64,000 nucleotides of DNA. Origin: Planctomycetota bacterium (lineage in GTDB: Bacteria > Planctomycetota > B15-G4). The stretch spans positions 1,361,102 to 1,425,101 of the forward strand of contig BQJR01000001.1 of assembly GCA_021604805.1 (NCBI GenBank), in the 5' to 3' direction. The position numbers were made by a program, and so were the translations under genes. Under the pieces are notes generated by a model. It saw only the letters and a list, made by a program, of their open reading frames with translations, searched no databases and had not been told where the DNA came from. Shown here piece after piece: positions 10,565 to 18,068 of the stretch; position 1 is the stretch's first letter; each line of letters opens with the position of its first letter.

Positions 10565-11447
10565 GTTGCCCTTGTTCGTGGTGGGCGCGGGTGCCGCGGG
10601 CACTGCGCTGGCGCTGGCTCTGCGGCGCACTGAGTGGCCGCTGCACAGCTTGGTCAGCCGCACGCGTGCCAAGGCCGAGGAGCGTTCCCGGCAAGTGGGC
10701 GGCGGCGCCGCGCTCGCACTCGACGAGCTGTTGGCGGGCGACCTCCCGCGCGAACCGGTGCTGCTGCTCCTGAGCGTGCCCGATCGTCTGCTGGAATCGC
10801 TGGCAGCACAGCTCGCGCGCTTGAGCTGGCCGGGCGGCGTGGCACTGCACCTCTCGGGTTCGGCCGAGCTCGCCACCTTGGCTCCGTTGCGCGCGGCGGG
10901 TTTCGCCTTGGGCGCCGCGCATCCGTTGCACAGTTTCGTGGACCCCGAGCGTGATGCCGACGCGCTCACCCGCGCCGTGATCGCCGTGGAAGCCGAAGCC
11001 GCGGCGCGCGCGCAACTGCAGGCCTTCACGTCGGCGTTGGGGGCGCGCGCTTTCCAACTCGCGCCGGGCAGTCGCGCCGCTTGGCACGCCGCCGCCACGC
11101 ACGGCTGCAACCATCTCGTGGCGCTGCTCGACCAGTCGCTCGACCTGATGCAGAGCGCAGGCTTGCCACGTGACGACGCGCGCGCCGCGCTGCTGCCTTT
11201 GCTGCGTGCCACGCTCGACAACCTTGAGCATCACGCGCCGGCGCAAGCGCTCACCGGCCCCGTGGTGCGTGGCGACGTGGAAGTCGTCACGCGGCATTTG
11301 GACGCGCTGTCCCACGAGCACATCGACGTCGCGCGGGGTTATCGTGCGCTCGCACGGCGCGCCTTGCAGCTCGCGGAACACGGTCGCGCCCTCGACCCGA
11401 CGCTCGCTGACGCGCTGCGCCGCGCCCTCGCGGAACCCAGCTCATGA
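10503..11447 (+). CDS. Rossmann-like / DUF2520 domain protein
   Basis: A 314-residue putative NAD(P)- or F420-type oxidoreductase. The N-terminal Rossmann-like region starts LPLFVVGAGAAGTALALAL with a GxGxxG motif, then SVPDRLLESLAAQLA and VALHLSGSAELATLAPLRAAG with GAAHPLHSFVD. The C-terminal half (FQLAPGSRAAWHAAATHGCN, then LTGPVVRGDVEVV) matches DUF2520. Substrate unknown. GTG at 10503 was chosen because a perfect GGAGG lies 6 bp upstream inside spoVG, which makes the genes overlap by 62 bp. The stop overlaps the aroDE ATG (ATGA). Confidence 0.82.
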   Translation: MDQAGPADRTTDTREKPPQARLPLFVVGAGAAGTALALALRRTEWPLHSLVSRTRAKAEERSRQVGGGAALALDELLAGDLPREPVLLLLSVPDRLLESLAAQLARLSWPGGVALHLSGSAELATLAPLRAAGFALGAAHPLHSFVDPERDADALTRAVIAVEAEAAARAQLQAFTSALGARAFQLAPGSRAAWHAAATHGCNHLVALLDQSLDLMQSAGLPRDDARAALLPLLRATLDNLEHHAPAQALTGPVVRGDVEVVTRHLDALSHEHIDVARGYRALARRALQLAEHGRALDPTLADALRRALAEPSS

Positions 11448-13015
11448 CACTTCGCCTCGTCGCCACGCTCTGCCCGCACTCCGCGGAAGACGCCGAAGGC
11501 CCGCTCACGGATCCGCCCCCCGGCGTGGACTACTTGGAGCTGCGCCTGGATCATCTGGCACGCGCGGTCCCCGAAGAGGTCGTGCGCTTGATGCGCATGA
11601 GCCGCACGCTGCCGGTGATCGCGACCTGCCGCAGTGAAGCCGACGGCGGACGCTTCGCGGGCAGCACCGAGGAGCGTCTCGCGCTGCTGGTCGCCGCCGC
11701 CGAAGCCGGCGCCGACCTCATCGACGTGGAAGAAGAACTCTTCGCGCAGCTGCCCGAGAACTTGCCGGGTCGCACGTTGCTGAGCCTGCACCTCACGCGT
11801 TTCGTGCCGCGCCTCGACGCGCTCGCGCGCCGACTGCTGCGTCACGGTGCCGACTTCACCAAGCTCGCCGTGCCCGCCGACACACCGCGCGCGCTGGCCG
11901 GGCTGCTCGCGCTCCAGGAAGAGTTCGGCGACGAGCTCGCCGTGGTGCCCACCGGGCGTCTCGCCGAAGCCGGGCGCGTGATGTCAGCCGGGCGCGGCGC
12001 CACGCTCACCTACGCCGCGCTCGACGACAACAACCCGGGGCATCACGACCAACCTTCGCTCGAACGCCTGCACGGGCTGATGCAGATCGGCACCGTGTCG
12101 GGGAGCACGCGCTTCTTCGCCGTGGTCGGCAGCCCGATCGGTCACAGCCTCTCGCCGCTGTTCCACAACGGTGCCTTCCGCGCGGTGGCCACGAACGCGC
12201 GCATGGTCGTGCTCGACGTGGACAAGCTGAGCGCCGTGGTGCAGCAAGCCGAAGCGCTGCGGCTCGACGGTCTGGCCGTCACGCATCCCTTCAAGACCGA
12301 AGCGATCGAGCTCGCCGACGCCGTGATGCCCGGTGCGCGCCTTACTGGCGCCGCGAACACCTTGCGTCACAGCGAAGCGGGCTGGCAGGCGCGCAACACC
12401 GATTGGAAAGCTGCCGCCGACTTGCTGCCGCGCTTGCTGCGCGAGTGGTCCCGTCGCGAGCAGAAGCCGGAGTGGTTGGCCAAGGCGATGGACGCGCTCT
12501 TCCGCGGACATCGAGAAACCCACGTCGAGCCGTCCGACGGCGAGCCGCTGCGCGTGCTGCTCTTGGGCGCGGGCGGCGCCGCGCGCGCCGTGGCCGTGGC
12601 GCTCTACGAGGAACCGGTGGAGCTCGGCATCTGGTCGCGTCGCCGAGAGAGCGCGCAGGCGCTGGCCGACCAGTTGGCCACGTCGCTCAGCGCGAAGGTC
12701 TTGCCCGATCCCGAGAGCTTCCCGGCCGACATGGTCGTGAACGCCACGCCCGCGGGCATGCCCGGCGTGGTGCCCGAGGGCCTGCTCGCGCTGGGGCCCG
12801 AGGTGTTCCGCGAGGGCGGCTTCGCCGTGGACCTCACCTACGGCGGCGGCGCCTCACCCTTCCGTGAGGCGGCCCACGAGGCCGGCGTGCCCGTGATCGG
12901 CGGCGAGATCTTCTTCGCGCTGCAGGCGCGCAGTCAGGCCGCGGTCTTCACCGGAGCGCCGTTGCCGCGCGACCTGGCGCGTGAGTTGGCCCAGCGCTGC
13001 GGCGCGCCCGTCTGA
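11444..13015 (+). CDS. aroDE: Bifunctional type I 3-dehydroquinate dehydratase / shikimate dehydrogenase
   Basis: A 523-residue fusion catalysing two successive shikimate-pathway steps. The N-terminal type I AroD domain (about 1-215) has YLELRLDHL, ATCRSEADGGRF, the general acid/base His116 and Schiff-base Lys140 (DFTKLAV). The C-terminal AroE domain (about 222-523) has GSPIGHSLSPLFHN with the shikimate-binding serines 235 and 237, catalytic Lys284 (VTHPFKTEA), Asn305 (GAANTL), Asp320 (RNTD) and the NADP-binding VLLLGAGGAARAVA. An unusual ~30-residue insertion (with EWLAKAMDALFRGHRE) separates the two AroE subdomains. Fusions of this order are known in plants and in Chlamydiae/Planctomycetes-type bacteria. 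Confidence 0.95.
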   Translation: MTLRLVATLCPHSAEDAEGPLTDPPPGVDYLELRLDHLARAVPEEVVRLMRMSRTLPVIATCRSEADGGRFAGSTEERLALLVAAAEAGADLIDVEEELFAQLPENLPGRTLLSLHLTRFVPRLDALARRLLRHGADFTKLAVPADTPRALAGLLALQEEFGDELAVVPTGRLAEAGRVMSAGRGATLTYAALDDNNPGHHDQPSLERLHGLMQIGTVSGSTRFFAVVGSPIGHSLSPLFHNGAFRAVATNARMVVLDVDKLSAVVQQAEALRLDGLAVTHPFKTEAIELADAVMPGARLTGAANTLRHSEAGWQARNTDWKAAADLLPRLLREWSRREQKPEWLAKAMDALFRGHRETHVEPSDGEPLRVLLLGAGGAARAVAVALYEEPVELGIWSRRRESAQALADQLATSLSAKVLPDPESFPADMVVNATPAGMPGVVPEGLLALGPEVFREGGFAVDLTYGGGASPFREAAHEAGVPVIGGEIFFALQARSQAAVFTGAPLPRDLARELAQRCGAPV

Positions 13016-13113
13016 CGCCGCGCGAAATCGAGCGGCAGCTTGCGGCAATCAGGCCGCCGCTTGCCCACAATGAGTGACCCCACACCCACGCGACGCCGCA
13101 ACGAGGAATCAGT

Positions 13114-13812
13114 ATGAGCGCCGAGCCGAGCCCGCCCACCCCACCGAAGCCCGTGGTGCCGCACCCCGACAACCTGTCGGTGATCGTGCGGCCGCTGCCG
13201 AAGGTCGTGTACCTCTACCTCGTGTGGCTCGTGTCGCTGCTGTTCGGCTTCTGGCCCGGCGACTTGCACGCGTGGCACGGACAGGTCTGGGTGAACGTGT
13301 TCTTCCTGAGCGCGGTCGTGATCAGCTTCGACTTCAACGAGGAGCGCTCGCTGATCCTGGTGCTGGGCGTGATCGCCGTGTTCCTCGCGGGCCTGTACTT
13401 CGAGTTGCTCGGCCCCGTGGGGAACTGGCTCAGTTCCCTGCAGCCCACCATGGACCGCAGTTTCTATCACGTGATCGGCGGCGGCTTCACGATCATCTAC
13501 TTCTTCGTCTGGCTGAACGCGCGCTTCAACTACTGGGAGTTCCGGCCGAACGAAGTCGTTCACCGCTACGGCATCTTCCCGAAGATGAAGCGCTACAGCA
13601 CCGAAGACATGCGCTGGGACAAGACCGTGCCCGACCTCTTCGAGCGCCTGCTGCTCGGCACCGGCACGATCATCCTCACCACTCCGCACGAGCGTCACCC
13701 GGTGCGACTGGAACACGTGATGCGCATCGGTCGCATCGACGACCGCATCGCCGACATCCTCGGCGTGAAAGCCGTGGTGCACCGCGAGTCCTCGGCAGAC
13801 CCACACGCCTGA
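13114..13812 (+). CDS. Membrane protein with C-terminal bacterial PH-like domain
   Basis: A 232-residue protein with a proline-rich cytoplasmic N-terminus (PSPPTPPKPVVPHP), three to four membrane segments between residues about 28 and 145 (VVYLYLVWLVSLLFGFW, SLILVLGVIAVFLAGLYFEL, VIGGGFTIIYFFVWL) and a soluble C-terminal half. The stretch DKTVPDLFERLLLGTGTIIL followed by TTPHERHPVRLEHVMRI has the shape of a bPH_2 domain (transition to RLLGTGTI). Exact function unknown. It lies 98 bp after aroDE and converges with the next gene across a tandem repeat. Confidence 0.7.
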   Translation: MSAEPSPPTPPKPVVPHPDNLSVIVRPLPKVVYLYLVWLVSLLFGFWPGDLHAWHGQVWVNVFFLSAVVISFDFNEERSLILVLGVIAVFLAGLYFELLGPVGNWLSSLQPTMDRSFYHVIGGGFTIIYFFVWLNARFNYWEFRPNEVVHRYGIFPKMKRYSTEDMRWDKTVPDLFERLLLGTGTIILTTPHERHPVRLEHVMRIGRIDDRIADILGVKAVVHRESSADPHA

Positions 13813-13828
13813 GACCGCGCCGCGCGCG

Positions 13829-13931
13829 AAGCGTGCGGCGTGGGTGCGTGCGAAGCGTGCGGCGTGGGTGCGTGCGAAGCGTGCGGTGTGGGCGCGCGCG
13901 GTGCGCCAAGCGTGCGGCGTGGGTGCGTGCG
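13829..13931. repeat. 24-bp tandem repeat between convergent genes
   Basis: Three 24-bp copies run head to tail (13829-13852, 13853-13876, 13877-13900; the third diverges at a few positions), then 7 bp, then a fourth exact copy at 13908-13931. More degenerate GCGTGCG-rich sequence continues to about 13980. It occupies the junction between a rightward gene ending at 13812 and a leftward gene ending at 14026. The unit length is a multiple of 3, so spurious Cys-rich and His/Pro-rich open frames are created on both strands. Confidence 0.9.
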
Positions 13932-14025
13932 ATGCGCGTGCGGCCCGCGCGGTGCACGGCGTGTGCGATGCGCAGCGTGTGCTGGGGCAAACACGAAGTG
14001 CTCGCTCAGCGGCGTCGCAGGAGGG

Positions 14026-15003
14026 TCAGTCGCGCCAGACCGGGAGACCCAGCACGCGCCAGGTTTCGCTGTCGAGTTCCTCGGTGACTTCGCGCTGGCG
14101 CATCAGCAGGCCGAGCAACCACCAGTCGGTGCGCGTGCCGGCTTCGGCGTCGTGACCGTGACCCCAGAACGGGCCCACATAACCCCAGCCACCGCCGCGA
14201 TCCTGCACGCTCATGTACAGCGGGAAGAGCCACTCGCGCACAAAGGGATCGGCGGGATCGCGCGCGCGCCACGAACGGAACAGTGAGAGCAACTCGCTGT
14301 CGAACAGACTGAGCAGACGCACCTCGCGGCGATCGCCCACGTCGTCGTAACCGAACACGCTGAGCGCGCCGAACACGTCGAGGAACTCGAAGCGACGCGA
14401 GCCCGTGCGGCCGTGCGCGCCCGTGGTGACCCCTTCGGCGGGGAAGCCCCACTCGCTGCGCGCCACGTGCGCCGTGCCGAGGATCGGCAGGATCACCGGG
14501 ATCAACGTGAAGCGATCCACGTTGTCGTGATGCTCGCGGTCGTAGATCGGGAACAGGCCCGACTCCCACACGTCTGCTTCCTTGCTGCGCTTCCAGCGGA
14601 ACAGCGAGAGCAGCACGTGGTCTTGACGCTCTTCGGGACTCTCGTAGGTGCCGTAGAAGATCGAGTACCAGCGCGTGCGGGTCTCGGGTTCGTCGCGCGC
14701 GTAGTAGAGCGGGAACACCACGGTGTTCTCGGAGTACGGCGGGTCGACGTCGTGCCAGAAGAAGGGCAGCGCCTTCTGCATCTCGCGCTCGCCCTCGGCT
14801 TCGGCGCCGACCAGCCCGAGCAGCGTGGACCACGACCAGCTCGTGCCGTCGGGAGACACGCTGCGCTCGAACAGCGGCGTGAAGGCGGGCGCCAGCGGCA
14901 CCTTGCTCTCGCGCACCTTCGCGGGCGCGTCATGACGCGGGATCAGACACGCTGGGACGAGCGCGGCCAGCACCAACAACGAGGCGAAACGACGAAGCGA
15001 CAT
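14026..15003 (-). CDS. Lipoprotein with repeated aromatic LFPLY-type motifs
   Basis: A 325-residue lipoprotein: MSLRRFASLLVLAALVPACL with lipobox VPAC. The mature protein repeats short motifs such as LPFFWHDVDPPYSENTVVFP with LYYARDE, SIFYGTYESPEERQDHVLLS, LFRWKRSKE, LFPIYDREHHDN, LLSLFDSELLSLFRSWR and LFPLYMSVQDRGGG. The rhythm suggests a repetitive beta structure, as in uncharacterised planctomycete lipoproteins. ATG at 15003 chosen for the signal; the frame is open upstream but not signal-like. No family recognised. Confidence 0.7.
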   Translation of the reverse strand: MSLRRFASLLVLAALVPACLIPRHDAPAKVRESKVPLAPAFTPLFERSVSPDGTSWSWSTLLGLVGAEAEGEREMQKALPFFWHDVDPPYSENTVVFPLYYARDEPETRTRWYSIFYGTYESPEERQDHVLLSLFRWKRSKEADVWESGLFPIYDREHHDNVDRFTLIPVILPILGTAHVARSEWGFPAEGVTTGAHGRTGSRRFEFLDVFGALSVFGYDDVGDRREVRLLSLFDSELLSLFRSWRARDPADPFVREWLFPLYMSVQDRGGGWGYVGPFWGHGHDAEAGTRTDWWLLGLLMRQREVTEELDSETWRVLGLPVWRD

Positions 15004-15191
15004 GCGGGCTCCCGAGCGTGAAGCGTCGCATGGTAGGGAATCGCGCGGCGGCGCGGGAGGGCGCGCGGGCACGAGCTGCGCCGAGACGGCGACACGGCCG
15101 AGAGACGCCACGGCGAAGCGCTGCGACGCGGTCGAGGAGCGCGGGCGAGGCGCAGCAGCGTCGGGGCGCCGGGCGGCGACTCAGGCCGGGC

Positions 15192-16697
15192 TCAGCTGCG
15201 GCCGGGCAACACGCGTCCGATCAGGCTGCCGAGCTTGTCGAAGAGCGCGGCGCGCTCGTCTCCACGCAGGAATCCGCTGCCGAGCAAGAGCAGCGGCCCG
15301 GCCAGAGCCAGCGGCACGCGCCACAACCAAGCCTCCAGCCCTGACTCAGGCAGCGCCATCATGGAGATCGCCCAGGCGCCGCCCACGAGCACGAGCGTCA
15401 CGTGCAGCAACGGACCGAACTCCCATTCTTGACGGTACACGCGACGACTCAACCAGAGCGTGAAGACCAGCGCCGTGCCGTAGCTGAGCGTGGTCGCCCA
15501 GCTCGCACCGAGCATGCCGTGGCGCGGGATCAACAGCGCGTTGAGCAGGACGTTGAGCAGCACCGCGCCCACCATCGCCAGCGCCGTGCGACGCGTGCGT
15601 CCCGTGATCTGGAAGCCTGCGCGCGCGACTTCGTTCATGCCGAGCAACACGTAGCCCGCGGTGAGCACGCCGATGGCGGCCGCGCCGGCCGCGAAGATCT
15701 CGCCGGCCGACTCGTCGAACAGGCGCGCGATGATCGGGCCCATCACGGTGAGCACGAAGGCGAGCGAACCACCGAGCGCAGCGAACAAGCTCGCGATGCG
15801 TCCGAACTGCGCCTTGGCGTCGGGCTCCTTGGCGATGTTGAAGTACACGGCGGGCCACATGCCGACCAGCGGCAGCACGAGCAGGAACTCGACCATGCGC
15901 GCCCACTTGTCGCCGTAGGCGTAGAGCCCGCCTTCACTCGCCATACCGAAGCGGTTGAAGAACCAACGGTCGCTCAGCGAGAGCAACACACTCGCCACCG
16001 CGCCGGGCATGAGCGGCAAGCCGTAGTGCACCATGGGTTTGATCAACGCGAAGTCGAGCAGCGGCTTGCGCATCTCGGGCACCCACACGAGTGCCAGGGT
16101 GAGACGCAGTGCGGCCGCCGCGAAGTTCGCCCAAGCCATGCCGAGCAATCCCGCGTCGAGCACGACGAGCGCGAAGATCGAACCGAGCAGCTGCACCATG
16201 GCCTCGCTGAAGGCCATCGCCGCCACCGACGGCGAACGGAAGCGCAACTTGAGCACGCCTTCGGCCGGGTAGGTCAGCAGGCGCAACGCTTGGGCGAGCA
16301 GCAACAGCGCGAGCGCGGTGCCGAGCCCGTCGGCGGCGGTGGTCAAGCGCGCGAGCGACGGTCCGAAGAAGGCACCGCCGCCGCAGATCGCGAGCGCCGC
16401 GAGTCCGATCCAAGTGGTGGCCGAGCGGATGGCGCGCTGCGAACGCGTGTCGTTGAGCGTCTCGTCGGTCTCGGCGCCGGTCTTCAGCGTCCACATGAGT
16501 GCGGCCGTGATGCCGTGCGCCGCCACCATGCCGAGCAGCTGCGCCGCGAGCAGCATCGCTTCCCAATAGCTGAACTCGTCGGACGTCAGCCTCGCCGTGA
16601 TCACCGGGATCAGCAGGATCCCCGCGCCACGCGTGAGCAGATTCGCCGAGAACAGCACCGCCGAATGCTTACCGAGGCGGGAGAGGTGGGCAGACAA
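15192..16697 (-). CDS. Polysaccharide-type flippase (MOP superfamily, Wzx-like)
   Basis: A 501-residue polytopic membrane protein with about 14 hydrophobic segments. The N-terminus (LGKHSAVLFSANLLTRGAGI, then LLIPVITARLTSDEFSYWEA) is typical of Wzx/RfbX-like lipid-linked oligosaccharide flippases, as are NVLLNALLIPRHGMLGASWA and LLSLSDRWFFNRFG in the middle. These move undecaprenyl-linked sugar units across the inner membrane. It stands alone here, without glycosyltransferases beside it; another flippase with glycosyltransferases is at 34631-42090. Confidence 0.85.
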   Translation of the reverse strand: MSAHLSRLGKHSAVLFSANLLTRGAGILLIPVITARLTSDEFSYWEAMLLAAQLLGMVAAHGITAALMWTLKTGAETDETLNDTRSQRAIRSATTWIGLAALAICGGGAFFGPSLARLTTAADGLGTALALLLLAQALRLLTYPAEGVLKLRFRSPSVAAMAFSEAMVQLLGSIFALVVLDAGLLGMAWANFAAAALRLTLALVWVPEMRKPLLDFALIKPMVHYGLPLMPGAVASVLLSLSDRWFFNRFGMASEGGLYAYGDKWARMVEFLLVLPLVGMWPAVYFNIAKEPDAKAQFGRIASLFAALGGSLAFVLTVMGPIIARLFDESAGEIFAAGAAAIGVLTAGYVLLGMNEVARAGFQITGRTRRTALAMVGAVLLNVLLNALLIPRHGMLGASWATTLSYGTALVFTLWLSRRVYRQEWEFGPLLHVTLVLVGGAWAISMMALPESGLEAWLWRVPLALAGPLLLLGSGFLRGDERAALFDKLGSLIGRVLPGRS

Positions 16698-16893
16698 GGG
16701 GAACTCCGGGGCGCGCGTTGACCAAACTATCGGACCGGGCCGCCCTCAAACCACAGCTGGAACCCTGTTGTTGTGCGTCGGAGATGCGCACCGGGGTTGT
16801 GCGGCGAGAGGCCTCGCCCGACCGGGTCCCGCAGCGCCTCAAGCTCGAAGGCCTTGGCGACCGATGAGAGAGGCAACCGTTGCGGAGAGAACG

Positions 16894-17445
16894 ATGCATC
16901 CACAGAACGAAAACCCCCAAGTGTCCCGCCCCACTCGCAAGAAGGCGGGCTGGCTCGAAGGGCTCGTCGGCCTCTCGATCATGGTCAGCTTGGCTGGCGT
17001 GGTCACGCCGATCGTGGGCAGCCAGACCGGCGCCGACAATCAGCACCGGGCCGAGGCCGCGATGCTCGAGATCGTGCACGGGCTGCGCGCCTTCTCCAAC
17101 GACACGCTCTACCTGCCCACCGGTTCGCAGGGCCGCACGGATGTGTCCTGGCTCTACGGCCCGGGCGTCATCCCGGCTGGCAACCCCTTCGCCAACGGCG
17201 GTGAGGCGCGTCCGCTCGAGCAGGCTTTGTTGAACTCTGTGATGGGCGGCCGCAACTGGGCCGGCCCGTACGTGGAAGAGCTCACGGCCGATCCCTGGGG
17301 CAACGCCTTCCTGGTGAACGTGGACGGCCTGATCGACACCCGCGAAGTCGCCATGGTGCTCAGCGCCGGCCCCGACGGCGTGGTGCAGACGCAAGCCTTC
17401 GACTACCAAGCCGCGGGCGACGACCTGCTGATGTACCTCGACTGA
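16894..17445 (+). CDS. GspG-like pseudopilin-related protein
   Basis: A 183-residue protein with one N-terminal membrane helix (WLEGLVGLSIMVSLAGVVTP, residues about 26-45) and a C-terminal domain typical of type II secretion major pseudopilins: GPYVEELTADPWGNAFLVNV, then VAMVLSAGPDGVVQTQ and GDDLLMYLD. The DPWGN and S-A-G-P-D-G elements match the GspG calcium loop region. The prepilin peptidase site is degenerate: there is Gly-Trp instead of Gly-Phe and no Glu at position 5. ATG 16894 has GGAG at 16884-16887; ATG 16864 in the same frame is an alternative. No other secretion genes lie nearby. Confidence 0.75.
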   Translation: MHPQNENPQVSRPTRKKAGWLEGLVGLSIMVSLAGVVTPIVGSQTGADNQHRAEAAMLEIVHGLRAFSNDTLYLPTGSQGRTDVSWLYGPGVIPAGNPFANGGEARPLEQALLNSVMGGRNWAGPYVEELTADPWGNAFLVNVDGLIDTREVAMVLSAGPDGVVQTQAFDYQAAGDDLLMYLD

Positions 17446-17545
17446 GCGCGCGGCGCCGCGGCCCCGACGGGGCCACCCGGCGCGCCCCTCTTGGGCGTCT
17501 CCGCCCGCTGTGGCATCCTGTCTCCCTCACCCGGGAGAATCTGGA

Positions 17546-17977
17546 ATGCGACTGCTGCTGCCGCTGCTGATGATCGTTGCCGTGGGCTGCGCCTCGGGCG
17601 CGCGCGACGGCGTGACCGATCTCGACTCCCTGCGCGTGCTGCGCGACATGGACGGCACGCACACCTTCTCGGTGCGCGACACGCCCGACGCAGACATCGG
17701 CGGCTACATCGTGGAGTTCTTCAACGCCCCCGAAGGCTCCACCGACGAACGCAAGTGGCCCGCCGGCACCGTGCTCGTACAGAACACCGAGCTGCGCACG
17801 ATCGGCTTCATCACCCGCGGCGGCCGCGTGTACCGCTTCGACGACCAAGGCGCGTCGGAGCAACTCGAAGTGAGCGGCCGGCACGCACAGATCGCCGCGC
17901 TGCTGGGCATGACGACGCCGCTGAAGATCCGCTCGGCGCTGCACGGTGTTGAAGTGCCGAGCTCGACGAAGAACTGA
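17546..17977 (+). CDS. Small hypothetical lipoprotein
   Basis: A 143-residue protein with MRLLLPLLMIVAVGCASG, a lipoprotein signal with lipobox AVGC. The remainder (DLDSLRVLRDMDGTHTFSVR, then VQNTELRTIGFITRGGRVYR and FDDQG) looks like a compact beta-rich domain with no recognised family. ATG 17546 has GGAG eight bases upstream. It lies 100 bp after the pseudopilin gene on the same strand, so they may be cotranscribed. Confidence 0.7.
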   Translation: MRLLLPLLMIVAVGCASGARDGVTDLDSLRVLRDMDGTHTFSVRDTPDADIGGYIVEFFNAPEGSTDERKWPAGTVLVQNTELRTIGFITRGGRVYRFDDQGASEQLEVSGRHAQIAALLGMTTPLKIRSALHGVEVPSSTKN

Positions 17978-18068
17978 GCCAGCGCGCGGTCAACGCCTGG
18001 CGCCGTGTGGCGTGATCCCCCGCCGAGGCATCAGGCGCACCTCCTGAACCTCCTAGTGCGCGGGCCAC

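Noticed and set aside
13840..14286. A short Cys-rich open frame (repeating ACEACGVG) suggestive of a metal-binding peptide
   Set aside because: It is the translation of a 24-bp DNA repeat whose unit is a multiple of 3. Other frames give equally repetitive peptides, and there is no ribosome binding site.
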